Source: Vogesella urethralis | GTDB taxonomy: Bacteria > Pseudomonadota > Gammaproteobacteria > Burkholderiales > Chromobacteriaceae | DNA: 64,000 bases | Direction: 5' to 3' | Assembly (NCBI RefSeq): GCF_007644045.2 | Contig: NZ_VMDW02000076.1 | Location: forward strand, 62,001 to 126,000 | Shown: positions 9,662 through 17,966 of the stretch, piece by piece | How positions within the stretch are numbered: position 1 is the stretch's first letter | How the letters are laid out: each line of letters begins with the position of its first letter | Program-made: the position numbers and the translations under genes | The notes under the pieces: model-generated | The model's input: the letters and a program-made list of their open reading frames with translations, nothing else | Databases searched by the model: none | What the model was told of the DNA's origin: nothing

Positions 9662-10561
9662 TCAGGCCAGCGTGGCGTCCTGCCGCAGCGCCGCGCTGAT
9701 GAAATCGACAAACGCCCGCACCTTGGCCGCGCCGCCGCGTTCCTCGCGGTGCAGCACATGAATGGGCAAGGCCGGCGGCTCGTTGCCGGGTAGCACGCGC
9801 TGCAACTCGCCGGCGGCCAACTGTGCCGTCACCTGGTAGGACAGTACGCGGGTAATGCCCATGCCGGCACAGGCGGCGGCAATGGCGCTGTCGTTGCTGG
9901 TAACGGTCAGCCGCGGCTGCAGCCGTACCGCACGGTTGCCGTCGGCGGTGGCGAAGTGCCATTCCTGCGTCGGGCTGATGGCGCTGGCGGCCACAATCTG
10001 GTGCCGCGCCAGATCGTCGATATCTTGCGGCATACCGTGCTGCGCCAGATAAGCAGGCGCCGCCACCAGCACCCGCCGTACCTGCCCCACCCGCACCGCC
10101 CGCAGGCTGGAATCCGGCAGCTCGCCAATGCGGATGCCCACGTCCACCCCCTCTTCCAGCATGTTCACCACCCGGTCCAGAAACAGGCAGCTCATCGCCA
10201 CCGCCGGGTACTGCTGCATGAATGCCGTCACCTGCGGCATCACGTACAGCTTGCCGAACAGCACCGGCGCGGTCAGCACCAGTTGGCCGCGCGGCTCGGC
10301 GTTAATGCCCGCCGCCGCGTCGTCGGCCTCCTGCACCGCCAGCAAGATGCGCCGCACGTCGTCCAGATAACGCTGGCCGGCGTCGGTCAGCCGCACGTGG
10401 CGCGTGGTGCGGTAAAACAGCCGCACCCCCAGCGCCTCCTCCAGCGCCGCCACCGCCCGCGTTACCACCGGCGCCGACAGCCCCAGGCGGCGGGCGCCAC
10501 CGGCAAAGCCTTGCGCGTCGGCCACCGCCTGAAATACCTGCATCTGCTGAAAGCGGTCCAT
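9662..10561 (-). CDS. LysR family transcriptional regulator
   Basis: 299 residues from MDRFQQMQVF, with a winged HTH at about 1-60 (GFAGGARRLGLSAPVVTRAVAALE) and the periplasmic-binding-like effector domain from about 90. The ATG at 10561 fits the family start and has TGGTGA upstream; an ATG at 10567 or GTG at 10570 would add two or three residues. It is divergent from the AhpD-like/YHS operon, with a dyad operator in between, so it most likely controls that operon and itself. The inducer is not readable from sequence. Confidence 0.92.
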   Translation of the reverse strand: MDRFQQMQVFQAVADAQGFAGGARRLGLSAPVVTRAVAALEEALGVRLFYRTTRHVRLTDAGQRYLDDVRRILLAVQEADDAAAGINAEPRGQLVLTAPVLFGKLYVMPQVTAFMQQYPAVAMSCLFLDRVVNMLEEGVDVGIRIGELPDSSLRAVRVGQVRRVLVAAPAYLAQHGMPQDIDDLARHQIVAASAISPTQEWHFATADGNRAVRLQPRLTVTSNDSAIAAACAGMGITRVLSYQVTAQLAAGELQRVLPGNEPPALPIHVLHREERGGAAKVRAFVDFISAALRQDATLA

Positions 10562-10585
10562 TTGCATCACCAGTCGAAATAATCA

Positions 10586-10603
10586 ATTACCAAACACGGT
10601 AAT
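10586..10603. promoter_or_regulatory. Dyad operator in the LysR / AhpD-like divergent promoter
   Basis: ATTACC-aaacac-GGTAAT is a perfect 6-6-6 inverted repeat containing a T-N11-A-like LysR box, in an AT-rich island between the two divergent start codons. Position and symmetry make it the probable binding site of the LysR product. Confidence 0.6.
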
Positions 10604-10682
10604 TCTTCTTTTGACCAATAGCAATCACACTGCACTTACCGACTGCACTTCGCCGCCGGCCCCTCGCAAAAGGACACACACC

Positions 10683-11222
10683 ATGAGCCGCATCAGCATC
10701 GTCAGCAACGCCCAGGCCAACGCCGAACAACACGCCCTGTTTGACGCCATCCAGGCCAAGCTGGGCACCGTCCCCAACTTCCTGCGGGTGTTTGCCCACT
10801 CGCCCGCCGCACTGCAAGCCTTCCTCGGCCTGTATGGCGTAGCAGAAAACGGCGCGCTGGCCCCGGCCACCCGCGAACGCATTGCACTGGCACTGGCGCA
10901 ACAGAACAGCTGCGAATACTGCGTGTCGGCGCACACCGCCATCGGCCGCAAAGCCGGCCTGGACAACGACGAAATGGCGGCCAACCGTGCCGGTAGCAGC
11001 CAGGACGCCCGTGCCGCAGTCGCCGTGCAGCTGGCACGCAGCCTGGTGGAACACACCGGCGACATCACCAGCGCCGAGCTGCACGCGGCCCGCGCCGCCG
11101 GCTACAGCGACGCCGAGATCGTGGAAATCATCACCCACGTCGGGCTGAACCTGCTGACCAACATCCTGGGCAAGGCCAGCCAACTGGATATCGACTTCCC
11201 GCGTGTGGCCCTGCACGGCTAA
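10683..11222 (+). CDS. Carboxymuconolactone decarboxylase (AhpD-like) family protein
   Basis: 179 residues, all-helical CMD/AhpD fold. The redox motif CEYCVSAHT (C-x2-C-x3-H, preceded by TRERIALALAQQN) is intact, which marks the peroxidase/reductase-type members rather than the decarboxylases. Such proteins usually reduce peroxides or serve as thiol-redox partners. AAAGGA precedes the ATG at 10683. It is divergent from the LysR gene and 36 bp upstream of a YHS-domain gene, making a two-gene operon probably induced through the LysR protein. Family call is firm, physiological substrate unknown. Confidence 0.88.
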   Translation: MSRISIVSNAQANAEQHALFDAIQAKLGTVPNFLRVFAHSPAALQAFLGLYGVAENGALAPATRERIALALAQQNSCEYCVSAHTAIGRKAGLDNDEMAANRAGSSQDARAAVAVQLARSLVEHTGDITSAELHAARAAGYSDAEIVEIITHVGLNLLTNILGKASQLDIDFPRVALHG

Positions 11223-11258
11223 GCCACAGACCAGCCCGCTCTGACGAAAGGAAACATC

Positions 11259-11747
11259 ATGCGCCTTACCCGCACCCTGCTGGCCGCCACGCTTGGCGCC
11301 GCCCTGCTGCTGGCCGTCGCCCCGGCTGCCCGCGCTTACGACGAAACCTCTACCGCTGCCGTCAATGTGGACGCCCAAGGCGTGGGCTTGCACGGTTACG
11401 ACCCGGTGGCCTACTTCAGCGACCAGGCCCCGGCGCTGGGCGACGCCCGCTGGCAGGCCAGCTACGACGGCGTGCGTTACCGCTTTGCCAGCCAGGCCCA
11501 CCTGAAGCAGTTCCAGGCCAACCCGGCGGCCTACGCGCCGCAGTTTGGCGGCTTCTGCGCGATGGGCGTGGCGCTGGGCAAAAAGCTGGACGGCGACCCG
11601 CTGGCGTGGAAAGTGGTGGATAACAAGCTGTACCTGAACGTGAACAAGGACGTACAGAAAAAGTGGCTGGAAGACGTACCCGGCCATATCCGCAGCGCGC
11701 TGGAAACCTGGCCAGCCATTGCCCACCAGGCACCGAATGCGCTGTAA
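11259..11747 (+). CDS. Exported YHS domain protein
   Basis: 162 residues. A signal peptide (about 1-26, ending ARA-YDE) precedes a YHS module: GLHGYDPVAYFSD, YDGVRYRFASQAHLKQFQANPAAYAPQFGGFCAMG. YHS domains are small, often metal-binding folds named for Tyr-His-Ser; in this lineage the periplasmic members are mostly of unknown role. GAAAGGA lies upstream. It is second in the operon after the AhpD-like gene, so a part in oxidative or metal stress is plausible but inferred. An intrinsic terminator follows. Confidence 0.85.
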   Translation: MRLTRTLLAATLGAALLLAVAPAARAYDETSTAAVNVDAQGVGLHGYDPVAYFSDQAPALGDARWQASYDGVRYRFASQAHLKQFQANPAAYAPQFGGFCAMGVALGKKLDGDPLAWKVVDNKLYLNVNKDVQKKWLEDVPGHIRSALETWPAIAHQAPNAL

Positions 11748-11767
11748 GCGCAGCCTGGCTGCATACC

Positions 11768-11803
11768 ACCCCCCTGTCTGCCACGCAGCCAGGGGGTGTT
11801 TTT
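11768..11803 (+). terminator. Intrinsic terminator of the AhpD-like/YHS operon
   Basis: Stem ACCCCCTG-type arm (11768-11776) with CAGGGGGT (11790-11797) followed directly by GTTTTT, a classical Rho-independent terminator about 20 bp after the YHS stop. Confidence 0.85.
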
Positions 11804-12008
11804 ATGGACGCGGCCAAGCAGAGCTCGCCGCCACAGGGTTGCACTGATCCGGCAACACCGGGCCGCACCTTGCACAGCCGCAAATTCCACGCCTTGCATT
11901 GGCCTCCGTGGCCGGCGGGCTTAAGCCACGTGGGGAGCAAGCCGCCCGTCACGCCAGCCCTTTTCGTGCCATTCACACGACAACGATGCGCTTAACAAGC
12001 ATATTCAA

Positions 12009-12036
12009 TTGTCAATTTCAAAAAAGCCAATACAAT
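12009..12036 (+). promoter_or_regulatory. Sigma-70-type promoter of the PEP-CTERM gene
   Basis: TTGTCA (12009-12014), 16 nt, TACAAT (12031-12036) within an AT-rich island at about 11995-12065 that contrasts with the GC-rich surroundings. The 11748-12070 gap otherwise holds only the terminator before it. Transcription would start about 28 bp before the ATG at 12071. Confidence 0.6.
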
Positions 12037-12070
12037 CCAATAAACTAATTTCTAAAGAAAGACCGCACAG

Positions 12071-12637
12071 ATGCGCTTGTCTTCTCCCACTCTGCTACTG
12101 GCACTGGCACTCGGCAGCCTCAGCGCCCCGGCGTTGGCAAGTTACAACCTGGTGAGCAATGGCAGCTTTGATAACGGCTTGACGAGCTGGACCCAAAGCG
12201 GCAAATGGACTCAATACGACTTTCTCACGCCATCCAAAGCACTGGCTTTGGGCAACTATCCGACGGATGGCGTCGCCGGCGTAGAACAGGCACTGCCTAC
12301 CCAGAACGGCAAGTGGTACAACGTATCGCTGCTGTGGCAAACCTCGGGCAGCAACCAGTACAGTTCGCCGATGCAAACCCTGCAGGTGCTGTGGAATGGC
12401 AGCGTGCTGGGCCGCATCGACAACAGCCCGGCTGCGCACGGCACGCTGTCGTTTTCGGCACTGGCTACCGGCAATGACAAGCTGACCGTGCAGGGTTTCA
12501 GTTTTAACGGCTACAACTATGTGGACAATATCTCGGTTACCAGCGCGGTACCGGAACCGGAAAGCTACGCCATGCTGATGCTGGGCCTGGGCCTGAGTAC
12601 AGCACTGCTGCGCCGCAAGCGCCAGCAAGCCCGCTAA
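12071..12637 (+). CDS. PEP-CTERM sorting domain protein
   Basis: 188 residues. Signal peptide (cleavage about residue 23, ALA-SYN), a beta-rich middle starting NLVSNGSFDNGLTSW (carbohydrate-binding/DUF642-like fold), then a C-terminal sorting signal: VPEPESYAMLMLGLG (PEP motif plus hydrophobic segment) and a basic tail LLRRKRQQAR. PEP-CTERM signals are cut by exosortase (EpsH family) in biofilm/exopolysaccharide-forming Gram-negatives. No exosortase or polysaccharide locus is in this window, so it must be encoded elsewhere. It is monocistronic with its own promoter and hairpin. The ribosome site (AAAGAAAG) is weak. Confidence 0.9.
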   Translation: MRLSSPTLLLALALGSLSAPALASYNLVSNGSFDNGLTSWTQSGKWTQYDFLTPSKALALGNYPTDGVAGVEQALPTQNGKWYNVSLLWQTSGSNQYSSPMQTLQVLWNGSVLGRIDNSPAAHGTLSFSALATGNDKLTVQGFSFNGYNYVDNISVTSAVPEPESYAMLMLGLGLSTALLRRKRQQAR

Positions 12638-12660
12638 CCCGGCACTACCCGATCCTGGCG

Positions 12661-12686
12661 CCGGCCTGGCAAACACACCAGGCCGG
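12661..12686 (+). terminator. Hairpin after the PEP-CTERM gene
   Basis: Perfect 9-bp stem CCGGCCTGG / CCAGGCCGG with 8-nt loop in the short convergent gap between the PEP-CTERM and GH5 genes. No U-run on either strand; it probably serves both genes. Confidence 0.55.
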
Positions 12687-12705
12687 TGCGCTGTTGCCAT
12701 GCCTC

Positions 12706-13896
12706 TTACGGCGTGTTGCTAGCCGCCAGCCGGCGCGCAATCGGCTGCCACTGCGGCGTGTTGCCGCGTGGTAGCGCATAAGGCTTGCCCTGTTCTTGCG
12801 CCTGCCAGTACTGCCACGGCAGCGCTTTGTCGCCCAGCTCGTAGTCGTAACCGTCGTAGGCGTCTTCGCGCCACGCGTACACCGCCCAGTGCGCCCCCTG
12901 CCCTTCCACTAGCTGCAACACGTCTTCCAGATACGCCGCGCAACCCGGGCTGCGACGGTGGCAGCCGAACTCGGCGGCCACCATGCGGCTGGCTGGTACG
13001 CCGTGCGCCCGCGCCCAGTCGTGCGCCGGCGCCAGCCAGGCGGCAACGGCAGCTTTATCCCAACGCTGGCCGGCCACCACGCCGGGGTAGCGCCACGGCT
13101 GCGGCTGCTTGTGGTTCTTCGGGTTGCTCCAGGCGTAGGGCTCGTACATGTGGTAGGCGTACAGCGTGCGGCTATCGGCGCTGGGCTGCGGCCAGTAGGC
13201 CAGGCCGCCGCGGGCGCTGGCGTACCAGCTGCCGTCAAGCATGAGCGGCGTGTTGGCGTCCACGCTGCGGATGGCGGCGGTGAGCTGGCGGTAGAACGCC
13301 GGCAGGTCGCGCGTACCGCCCTGCTCGCGGCGGTACCAGGCCTGCAGCGCCGGCAGGCTGGCGTCCTCGGCCACGTCGCTGCCTTTTTCCGGCGCCGGCT
13401 CGTTCACCAGGTTGTAGGCGGCCACCGCCGGGTGGTCTTTCAGCTGCTGCGCCAAATCGCGCCAGAAGTCGGCGCTTTGCTGCCAGTAGCGTTTGTCCTG
13501 CCACAGACGGCCATCAAAGCGGTTGCCGTTGTTCTGTCGCCAGCGCATGCCGGGCAGGCTGAGCGGAGCGATCACCACCTTGATGCCGGCAGCGTGGGCG
13601 GCGTCCAGTGTGCGGCGCAGCGTGGCGAGGTCGGCCGCCACCAGGCCCTGGTAGCGGTCGGCGTTGCCGATCAGGAAATCGCGTTGCGCCGGCTGCCATT
13701 TGTCGTACGCCAGCCGCACCCATTCCACGCCCTGGGCGCGGGCGGTGCGGTACAGCGCGGCGTCGGGCACTTGCCGGTTCATGATGTTGACGCCGTGGCG
13801 CGGGCGCGCGTCCCAGAAGGTAATCAGGTCGGCGCCGTGGGCCAGGTTGGCCGCCAGCAGCGCGCCGGCCAGGCACAGGCGAAAGGAAAAGGCCAT
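12706..13896 (-). CDS. Secreted GH5-type glycoside hydrolase (cellulase family)
   Basis: 396 residues with a signal peptide (1-21, AHG-ADL) and a TIM-barrel GH5 catalytic domain. Visible landmarks: RHGVNIMNR at the barrel start, WVRLAYDKW, the acid/base Glu in AAYNLVNEPAP, YAYHMYEPYAW on strand 7, and the nucleophile Glu in AAEFGCHRR. The family hydrolyses beta-1,4- or beta-1,3-glucans/mannans by a retaining mechanism. GGAG lies 7 nt before the ATG at 13896. It is monocistronic, next to a metal transporter gene that is also leftward. The substrate is not predictable here; similar proteins act on cellulose or on exopolysaccharide. Confidence 0.87.
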   Translation of the reverse strand: MAFSFRLCLAGALLAANLAHGADLITFWDARPRHGVNIMNRQVPDAALYRTARAQGVEWVRLAYDKWQPAQRDFLIGNADRYQGLVAADLATLRRTLDAAHAAGIKVVIAPLSLPGMRWRQNNGNRFDGRLWQDKRYWQQSADFWRDLAQQLKDHPAVAAYNLVNEPAPEKGSDVAEDASLPALQAWYRREQGGTRDLPAFYRQLTAAIRSVDANTPLMLDGSWYASARGGLAYWPQPSADSRTLYAYHMYEPYAWSNPKNHKQPQPWRYPGVVAGQRWDKAAVAAWLAPAHDWARAHGVPASRMVAAEFGCHRRSPGCAAYLEDVLQLVEGQGAHWAVYAWREDAYDGYDYELGDKALPWQYWQAQEQGKPYALPRGNTPQWQPIARRLAASNTP

Positions 13897-13963
13897 CGTT
13901 TGCTCCGTGAGGTCAGATGGCGGCATTACAGCGCAGCGGCGGCGGCGCTGTGTCAGGCGAATG

Positions 13964-14977
13964 TCAGAACCGCTCGCGCCAGCGGAATGCCCAGCGCCCC
14001 ACCAGCAGCGTGAAGCCGGCCACCAGCGCCACCAGCAGCCAGAAGCCGTGCGGGTTGGCCGCAAACGGAATGCCGCCCACGTTCATGCCGAAGAAGCCGG
14101 CCACCATATTGATGGGCAGCGCCAGCACGGTGACCAGCGTCAGCGTGAACAGCGTGCGGTTGGTCTGCTCGTTCAGCACCGCGGCCAGCTCTTCCTGCAG
14201 CAGCTTGATGCGCTCCACCAGCGATTGCAGGTCGCCCAGCACCAGCGAAAAGCCCTCGGTGGCCTCGCGCAGGTCTTGCAGCTCCTGCTCGCCCAGCCAG
14301 GCCGGCGGCTTGTTCAGCAGGCGGAACACCGAGCCCGGCTCCGGCGCCAATAGGCGTTGCAGGCGGACCAGCATGCGGCGCAGCGCGGCCAGCTCGGCAC
14401 GGCGGTCGCCCAGCCGCTGCGCCAGCAGGCGGTCTTCCAGCTCGTCCACCTTGGCGGTGCTGTCGCGGGCGATGCGGATCAGCAAGTCGGCCTGGTCCTG
14501 CAGCAGGTGCACCAGCAAGGCCGGCGGCGAGGCAAACCCCTGGCCGCGCTTGACGCTGGCGCGTAGTTGGTCCACCGCGCGCAACGGCTTCAACCGCGCC
14601 GTCACCAGCACTTGCGGCGTGGCGCAGGCCCACAGCGTGGCCACGTCGGTCACGCTGTGGTCAAACTCGAAGGTGACGTCGTTCACCACCGCCAGCAGTA
14701 CTTCGTCCACGTGCTCCAGCCGGGTGGAGCCAGCCACGCTGCCCAGCTGCTCGAAGAACACTTCGGGCAGCGGCAGGCTGTGGCGCAGCCAGCGCTGGCA
14801 GGCGCTGTGCGACAGGTTGAGGTGCAGCCACAGAAAGCTGTCGTCGGGCAGGCCGGCGGCCAGCAGCGGCGGCAATGCGTCGGCGGCCAGCGGCTGCCCG
14901 GGCTGCGACGGGGTAAAGCGGTAAGCGCAGATCAGGCCGATCTGCTCGCTATCAAAACGGGTATTGCCTGCCGCCAT
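13964..14977 (-). CDS. zntB: CorA-superfamily divalent metal transporter (ZntB-like)
   Basis: 337 residues. A large cytoplasmic funnel domain with long coiled helices is followed by two C-terminal helices carrying the signature GMNVGGIPF in the loop between them, as in ZntB rather than Mg-type CorA (GMNFxxMPE). It forms pentamers in the inner membrane and moves Zn2+. The ATG at 14977 is chosen because GGGAGG lies 7 nt upstream. Single-gene unit between the GH5 gene and the two-component operon. Confidence 0.85.
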   Translation of the reverse strand: MAAGNTRFDSEQIGLICAYRFTPSQPGQPLAADALPPLLAAGLPDDSFLWLHLNLSHSACQRWLRHSLPLPEVFFEQLGSVAGSTRLEHVDEVLLAVVNDVTFEFDHSVTDVATLWACATPQVLVTARLKPLRAVDQLRASVKRGQGFASPPALLVHLLQDQADLLIRIARDSTAKVDELEDRLLAQRLGDRRAELAALRRMLVRLQRLLAPEPGSVFRLLNKPPAWLGEQELQDLREATEGFSLVLGDLQSLVERIKLLQEELAAVLNEQTNRTLFTLTLVTVLALPINMVAGFFGMNVGGIPFAANPHGFWLLVALVAGFTLLVGRWAFRWRERF

Positions 14978-15076
14978 GTCTGCCCTCCCGGCGCTTGCCA
15001 CACGCCAGTATGCGACAGGCGCGTGACAGCGCGGTGACGGTGGCCAGCAGCGCCCGGACACCGGCAACGCGGGCTG

Positions 15077-15850
15077 CTAGCGCGGCCCCACCTGGCGCTG
15101 CACCACGCGCAACACCAGCGCGCCACGGGCTTCGGCCTGTACCAGTGCCAGGCTCTGCCATTGCTCGCCGTTGGCCGCAGGCCAGCGCAGCGCCTGGCCC
15201 GGCGCGCGGCGCTGCCACCACAGCAGGGCAAAATCGCTGCGCCGCAGCAGTGATTGCTCCAGCCACGGCGCCGGGCAGGCGGCACGCGGCGGGGGCAAGC
15301 GGGCCACACCCAGCGGTTGCCGCGCCAGCCAGCCCAGGTTGGCCACCGGTGGCAACAGCAGCTGCACCTGCCACTGCTGCTTGCCGGCCTGCAGCAGCAG
15401 ACGGTAGCGGCCGCCGGCCAGCGGCGCGGCCAGGTCCGGCCCGGTGAGGCGGAAGCGGCGGCCGCCTTCAGCCTCGTAACGAGCGCCGGCTAGCAGATTG
15501 CTGCCGTGATCGTCCAGCAACTGCGCGCTGCGGGCGTCGCCTTCGCCGCTGAGCGTGACGCGATAGCTGCGCGCCAGCGGCATGTCGCGCTGCGCCAGCT
15601 CCAGCGTCAGCGCCGGTTGCCACGGCGGCAACTGCAACGGCGCGTCCTTGCCGCAATGTTCGGCGGCCAGCGCCGCCAGTGCTGCCTGCCAGCTATCGCG
15701 CTGCGCCTGGCTGTCCAGCTGCGGCCAACTGGCGGCCAACGCCTGCCACGCCGCCGCGGCATCACCGCCAAGCAGTGCACGGTTGACGGCGTCCAGCGGC
15801 GTGGCCGCCAGGCATGGCGCGGCCAGCATGCTCAGCAGCAGGCGCTTCAT
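15077..15850 (-). CDS. Periplasmic DUF2861-like protein of a two-component operon
   Basis: 257 residues with a signal peptide (MKRLLLSMLAAPCLA-ATP). The mature protein is Ala/Leu/Gln-rich with a helical first half and a beta-rich second half (YRVTLSGEGDARSAQLL, GGRYRLLLQAGKQQWQVQLLLP). I relate it to DUF2861, which in vibrios sits beside a DUF3404 kinase; that link comes from context and general pattern and is moderate. The start overlaps the regulator's stop in an ATGA, so it is the last gene of a kinase-regulator-exported protein operon. A role as accessory or envelope-stress partner of the kinase is inferred. Confidence 0.6.
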   Translation of the reverse strand: MKRLLLSMLAAPCLAATPLDAVNRALLGGDAAAAWQALAASWPQLDSQAQRDSWQAALAALAAEHCGKDAPLQLPPWQPALTLELAQRDMPLARSYRVTLSGEGDARSAQLLDDHGSNLLAGARYEAEGGRRFRLTGPDLAAPLAGGRYRLLLQAGKQQWQVQLLLPPVANLGWLARQPLGVARLPPPRAACPAPWLEQSLLRRSDFALLWWQRRAPGQALRWPAANGEQWQSLALVQAEARGALVLRVVQRQVGPR

Positions 15851-16491
15851 GCCGCGTGCAGCCGGTAACCGACGCCGCGCAGCGTCTCGATGGCGATGCC
15901 GGGCAGCTTCTGCCGCAGCTGCAGGATGTGGGTGTCCACGGTGCGGGTGCTGGGGAAGTGGTCGTAGCCCCACACCTGGTTCAGCAGCTCGTCGCGGCTC
16001 ATCACGCGGCCTGCCATGCGCGCCAGCGTGGCCAGCAGCGCAAACTCGGTGGGCGACAGCGCCACCGCCTGCCCCTGCCAGCTGGCGGCCTGCCGCGCGG
16101 GGTACAACTGCAAGGCGCCTACCTGCAGGCTGCCGTCGCCCAGCTGGCGCAGCTGGGCACGAATGCGCGCCAGCAACTCCTGATGGGCAAACGGTTTGCT
16201 GAGGTAGTCGCGGGCGCCGGCGTCCAGGCCGGCCACGCGGTCGGCCACCTCGACACGGGCGGTCAGCACGATCACCGGCAGCGCCTTGCGCGCCAGCCAG
16301 CCCGGCAGGTGGCGCAGGCTGTCGCCGTCGGGCAGGCTGCGGTCCAGGATCACCAGGTCGGCCTGGTGCCAGCAGGCGGCCACACCGTCGGCGGCAGCCT
16401 GCCACAGGCAGGTGTAACCCTCGGCTTGCAGGTAGCGCTGCAGGCTGTCGCCCAGCAGCGGGTCGTCCTCGATCAACAACAGGGTACTCAT
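15847..16491 (-). CDS. OmpR/PhoB-type response regulator
   Basis: 214 residues. Receiver domain 1-115 with the acidic pocket (Asp9/Asp10), phospho-acceptor Asp50 (LVILDRSLPDGD), switch Thr (VIVLTAR) and Lys in SKPF. The winged-helix DNA-binding domain (about 125-214) ends with the OmpR signature DTHILQLRQKL...TLRGVGYRL. Both ends overlap neighbours by 4 nt (ATGA): kinase upstream, exported protein downstream. The three are therefore translationally coupled and presumably equimolar. Confidence 0.95.
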   Translation of the reverse strand: MSTLLLIEDDPLLGDSLQRYLQAEGYTCLWQAAADGVAACWHQADLVILDRSLPDGDSLRHLPGWLARKALPVIVLTARVEVADRVAGLDAGARDYLSKPFAHQELLARIRAQLRQLGDGSLQVGALQLYPARQAASWQGQAVALSPTEFALLATLARMAGRVMSRDELLNQVWGYDHFPSTRTVDTHILQLRQKLPGIAIETLRGVGYRLHAA

Positions 16492-17870
16492 GGTGCGCTT
16501 TCGGCCTGCCGCGCCGGCAGGCAAAGGGTGAAGGTGGTGGGCGGGCCGGACAGCCGCAGCCGGCCGCCCATGCGGCGCATGGCGTCGGCGACGATGCCCA
16601 GCCCCAGGCCCATGCCGTCGCCGGCGCTGTCGCGTCGTAGCAGGCGGTGCAGCCGGTAATGCGGCAGACGGCCGGCGTCGGTGACGTGCAAGGTCAGCAT
16701 GCGGCCATCCCAGGCGGCGTGTAGCTGCCACGGCGCGCGGCCGTGGCGGCGGGCGTTGGCCAGCAGGTTGTCCAGACACAGCGTCAGCCAGTACGGGGTG
16801 AGCAGCAGGGTAACGTCCTGCTGCAGACAGTAGTGGCACTGGTGGCGTTCGGCCACGCCGTCCAGCCAGTCGGCCAAGGGCACCGGCTGCAGCGCCTGTG
16901 CAAAATGGCCGGCGCCCAGGTAGTGGCGGCTGGCCTCCGCCAGCTGGCGCAGGCGCGCCACGCCACCGGCCAGCTGGCCGAAGCTGTGCTGTGCGGCAGG
17001 CGGTAGCAGGTCGAACTGGCTGCGCAGCTGCTCTACCACGCCGGCCAGGCCGGTGATGGGCGTGCGCAGTTCGTGGGTCAGCAATTGCAAGGCGCGGCGG
17101 CGTTCGCGCTCCAGGCGGCGGCGCTGCCAGGCCAGCCACAGCAGGCTCATCGCCGTGGCCGCTACCAGTACACCACCCAGCAGGCGCCACGGCCACGGGC
17201 TGGGTGGCAACGGCTGCAGGCAGTCGCGGCCCAGCCGGGCCTGGCACGCGCTGCTGCCCTCGTGCGCCCACTGCCAGCCCAGCTCGGCCAGCAGCGGCTG
17301 CCACTGCACGGCACGGTACTGCCGCCAGTGGCCGTCGTGCAGCCACCACAGGCTGTCGCCCTGCCGCAGCCAGCGCTCGCCGGCCAACAAAGCGTCGAGC
17401 TTGTCGTCGGACAACGCGGCCAACGGTGCCAGCGCGTCGCTGCGCTCGCGCAGATGCAGGCCGGCAGCCGGCGCGCCGTGCGGCCAACGCTGGCGCCAGA
17501 CGCCGGCACTGCTGCCGCCCAGCGGGTGTACCGGGTGCGCGGCCCACCAGGCGGCGGGCAAGGGTTGGCCGCGGCAGTAGGCACGGGCAAATTGCTGCCA
17601 TGCCACCGCTACCGCGCCCAGGTTGCCCTGGCACTGCTGCTGGTAATGCGCCAGCTGGCGCAAGGCGGTTAGCGGGTAATCGCCCCACGCCGGCAGCAGG
17701 CTGCGCGGCTGCAGCAGCGCCTCCGGCAACGCCTGCAAGGCCGCCAGCGGTACCGACGCCACCGGGGCCACCGGCTGCAAGCGGGCGGCCAGCGCGTCGC
17801 CAGGGGCGATAACGGGCGAGGCGGCGTGCACGGCAGCGCCGAACAGGCACAGGATAAGCAGGCGTTTCAT
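16488..17870 (-). CDS. Sensor histidine kinase with DUF3404-like periplasmic domain
   Basis: 460 residues. A signal-type helix (1-16) starts a periplasmic sensor domain of about 210 residues with paired Cys and Trp-rich stretches (YPLTALRQLAHYQQQC, WRQRWPHG). A helix at about 228-248 is followed by HisKA with the phospho-acceptor His in LLTHELRTPITGL and HATPase (DNLLANARRHGR as N-box, GMGLGLGIVADAMRR as G-box). The sensor resembles DUF3404 kinases such as VxrA of Vibrio, which answers cell-wall damage; that match is from memory. First gene of the operon, divergent from earP across 96 bp. Confidence 0.85.
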   Translation of the reverse strand: MKRLLILCLFGAAVHAASPVIAPGDALAARLQPVAPVASVPLAALQALPEALLQPRSLLPAWGDYPLTALRQLAHYQQQCQGNLGAVAVAWQQFARAYCRGQPLPAAWWAAHPVHPLGGSSAGVWRQRWPHGAPAAGLHLRERSDALAPLAALSDDKLDALLAGERWLRQGDSLWWLHDGHWRQYRAVQWQPLLAELGWQWAHEGSSACQARLGRDCLQPLPPSPWPWRLLGGVLVAATAMSLLWLAWQRRRLERERRRALQLLTHELRTPITGLAGVVEQLRSQFDLLPPAAQHSFGQLAGGVARLRQLAEASRHYLGAGHFAQALQPVPLADWLDGVAERHQCHYCLQQDVTLLLTPYWLTLCLDNLLANARRHGRAPWQLHAAWDGRMLTLHVTDAGRLPHYRLHRLLRRDSAGDGMGLGLGIVADAMRRMGGRLRLSGPPTTFTLCLPARQAESAP

Positions 17871-17966
17871 CTGCTCATTATATGGCGGCGCGGCCAGCCT
17901 GCCGGCCGCTGCAACGCCGGCAGCAGCCCGCTATACTGGCGCCCTGTCATCCCGCCGGTATCTGTC

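Noticed and set aside
15847-17850. 667-codon minus-strand frame spanning kinase and regulator
   Set aside because: Only its last 214 codons (the response regulator) are real; the upstream part is an out-of-frame Ala/Arg/Gly-rich shadow of the kinase gene, which itself has proper motifs.
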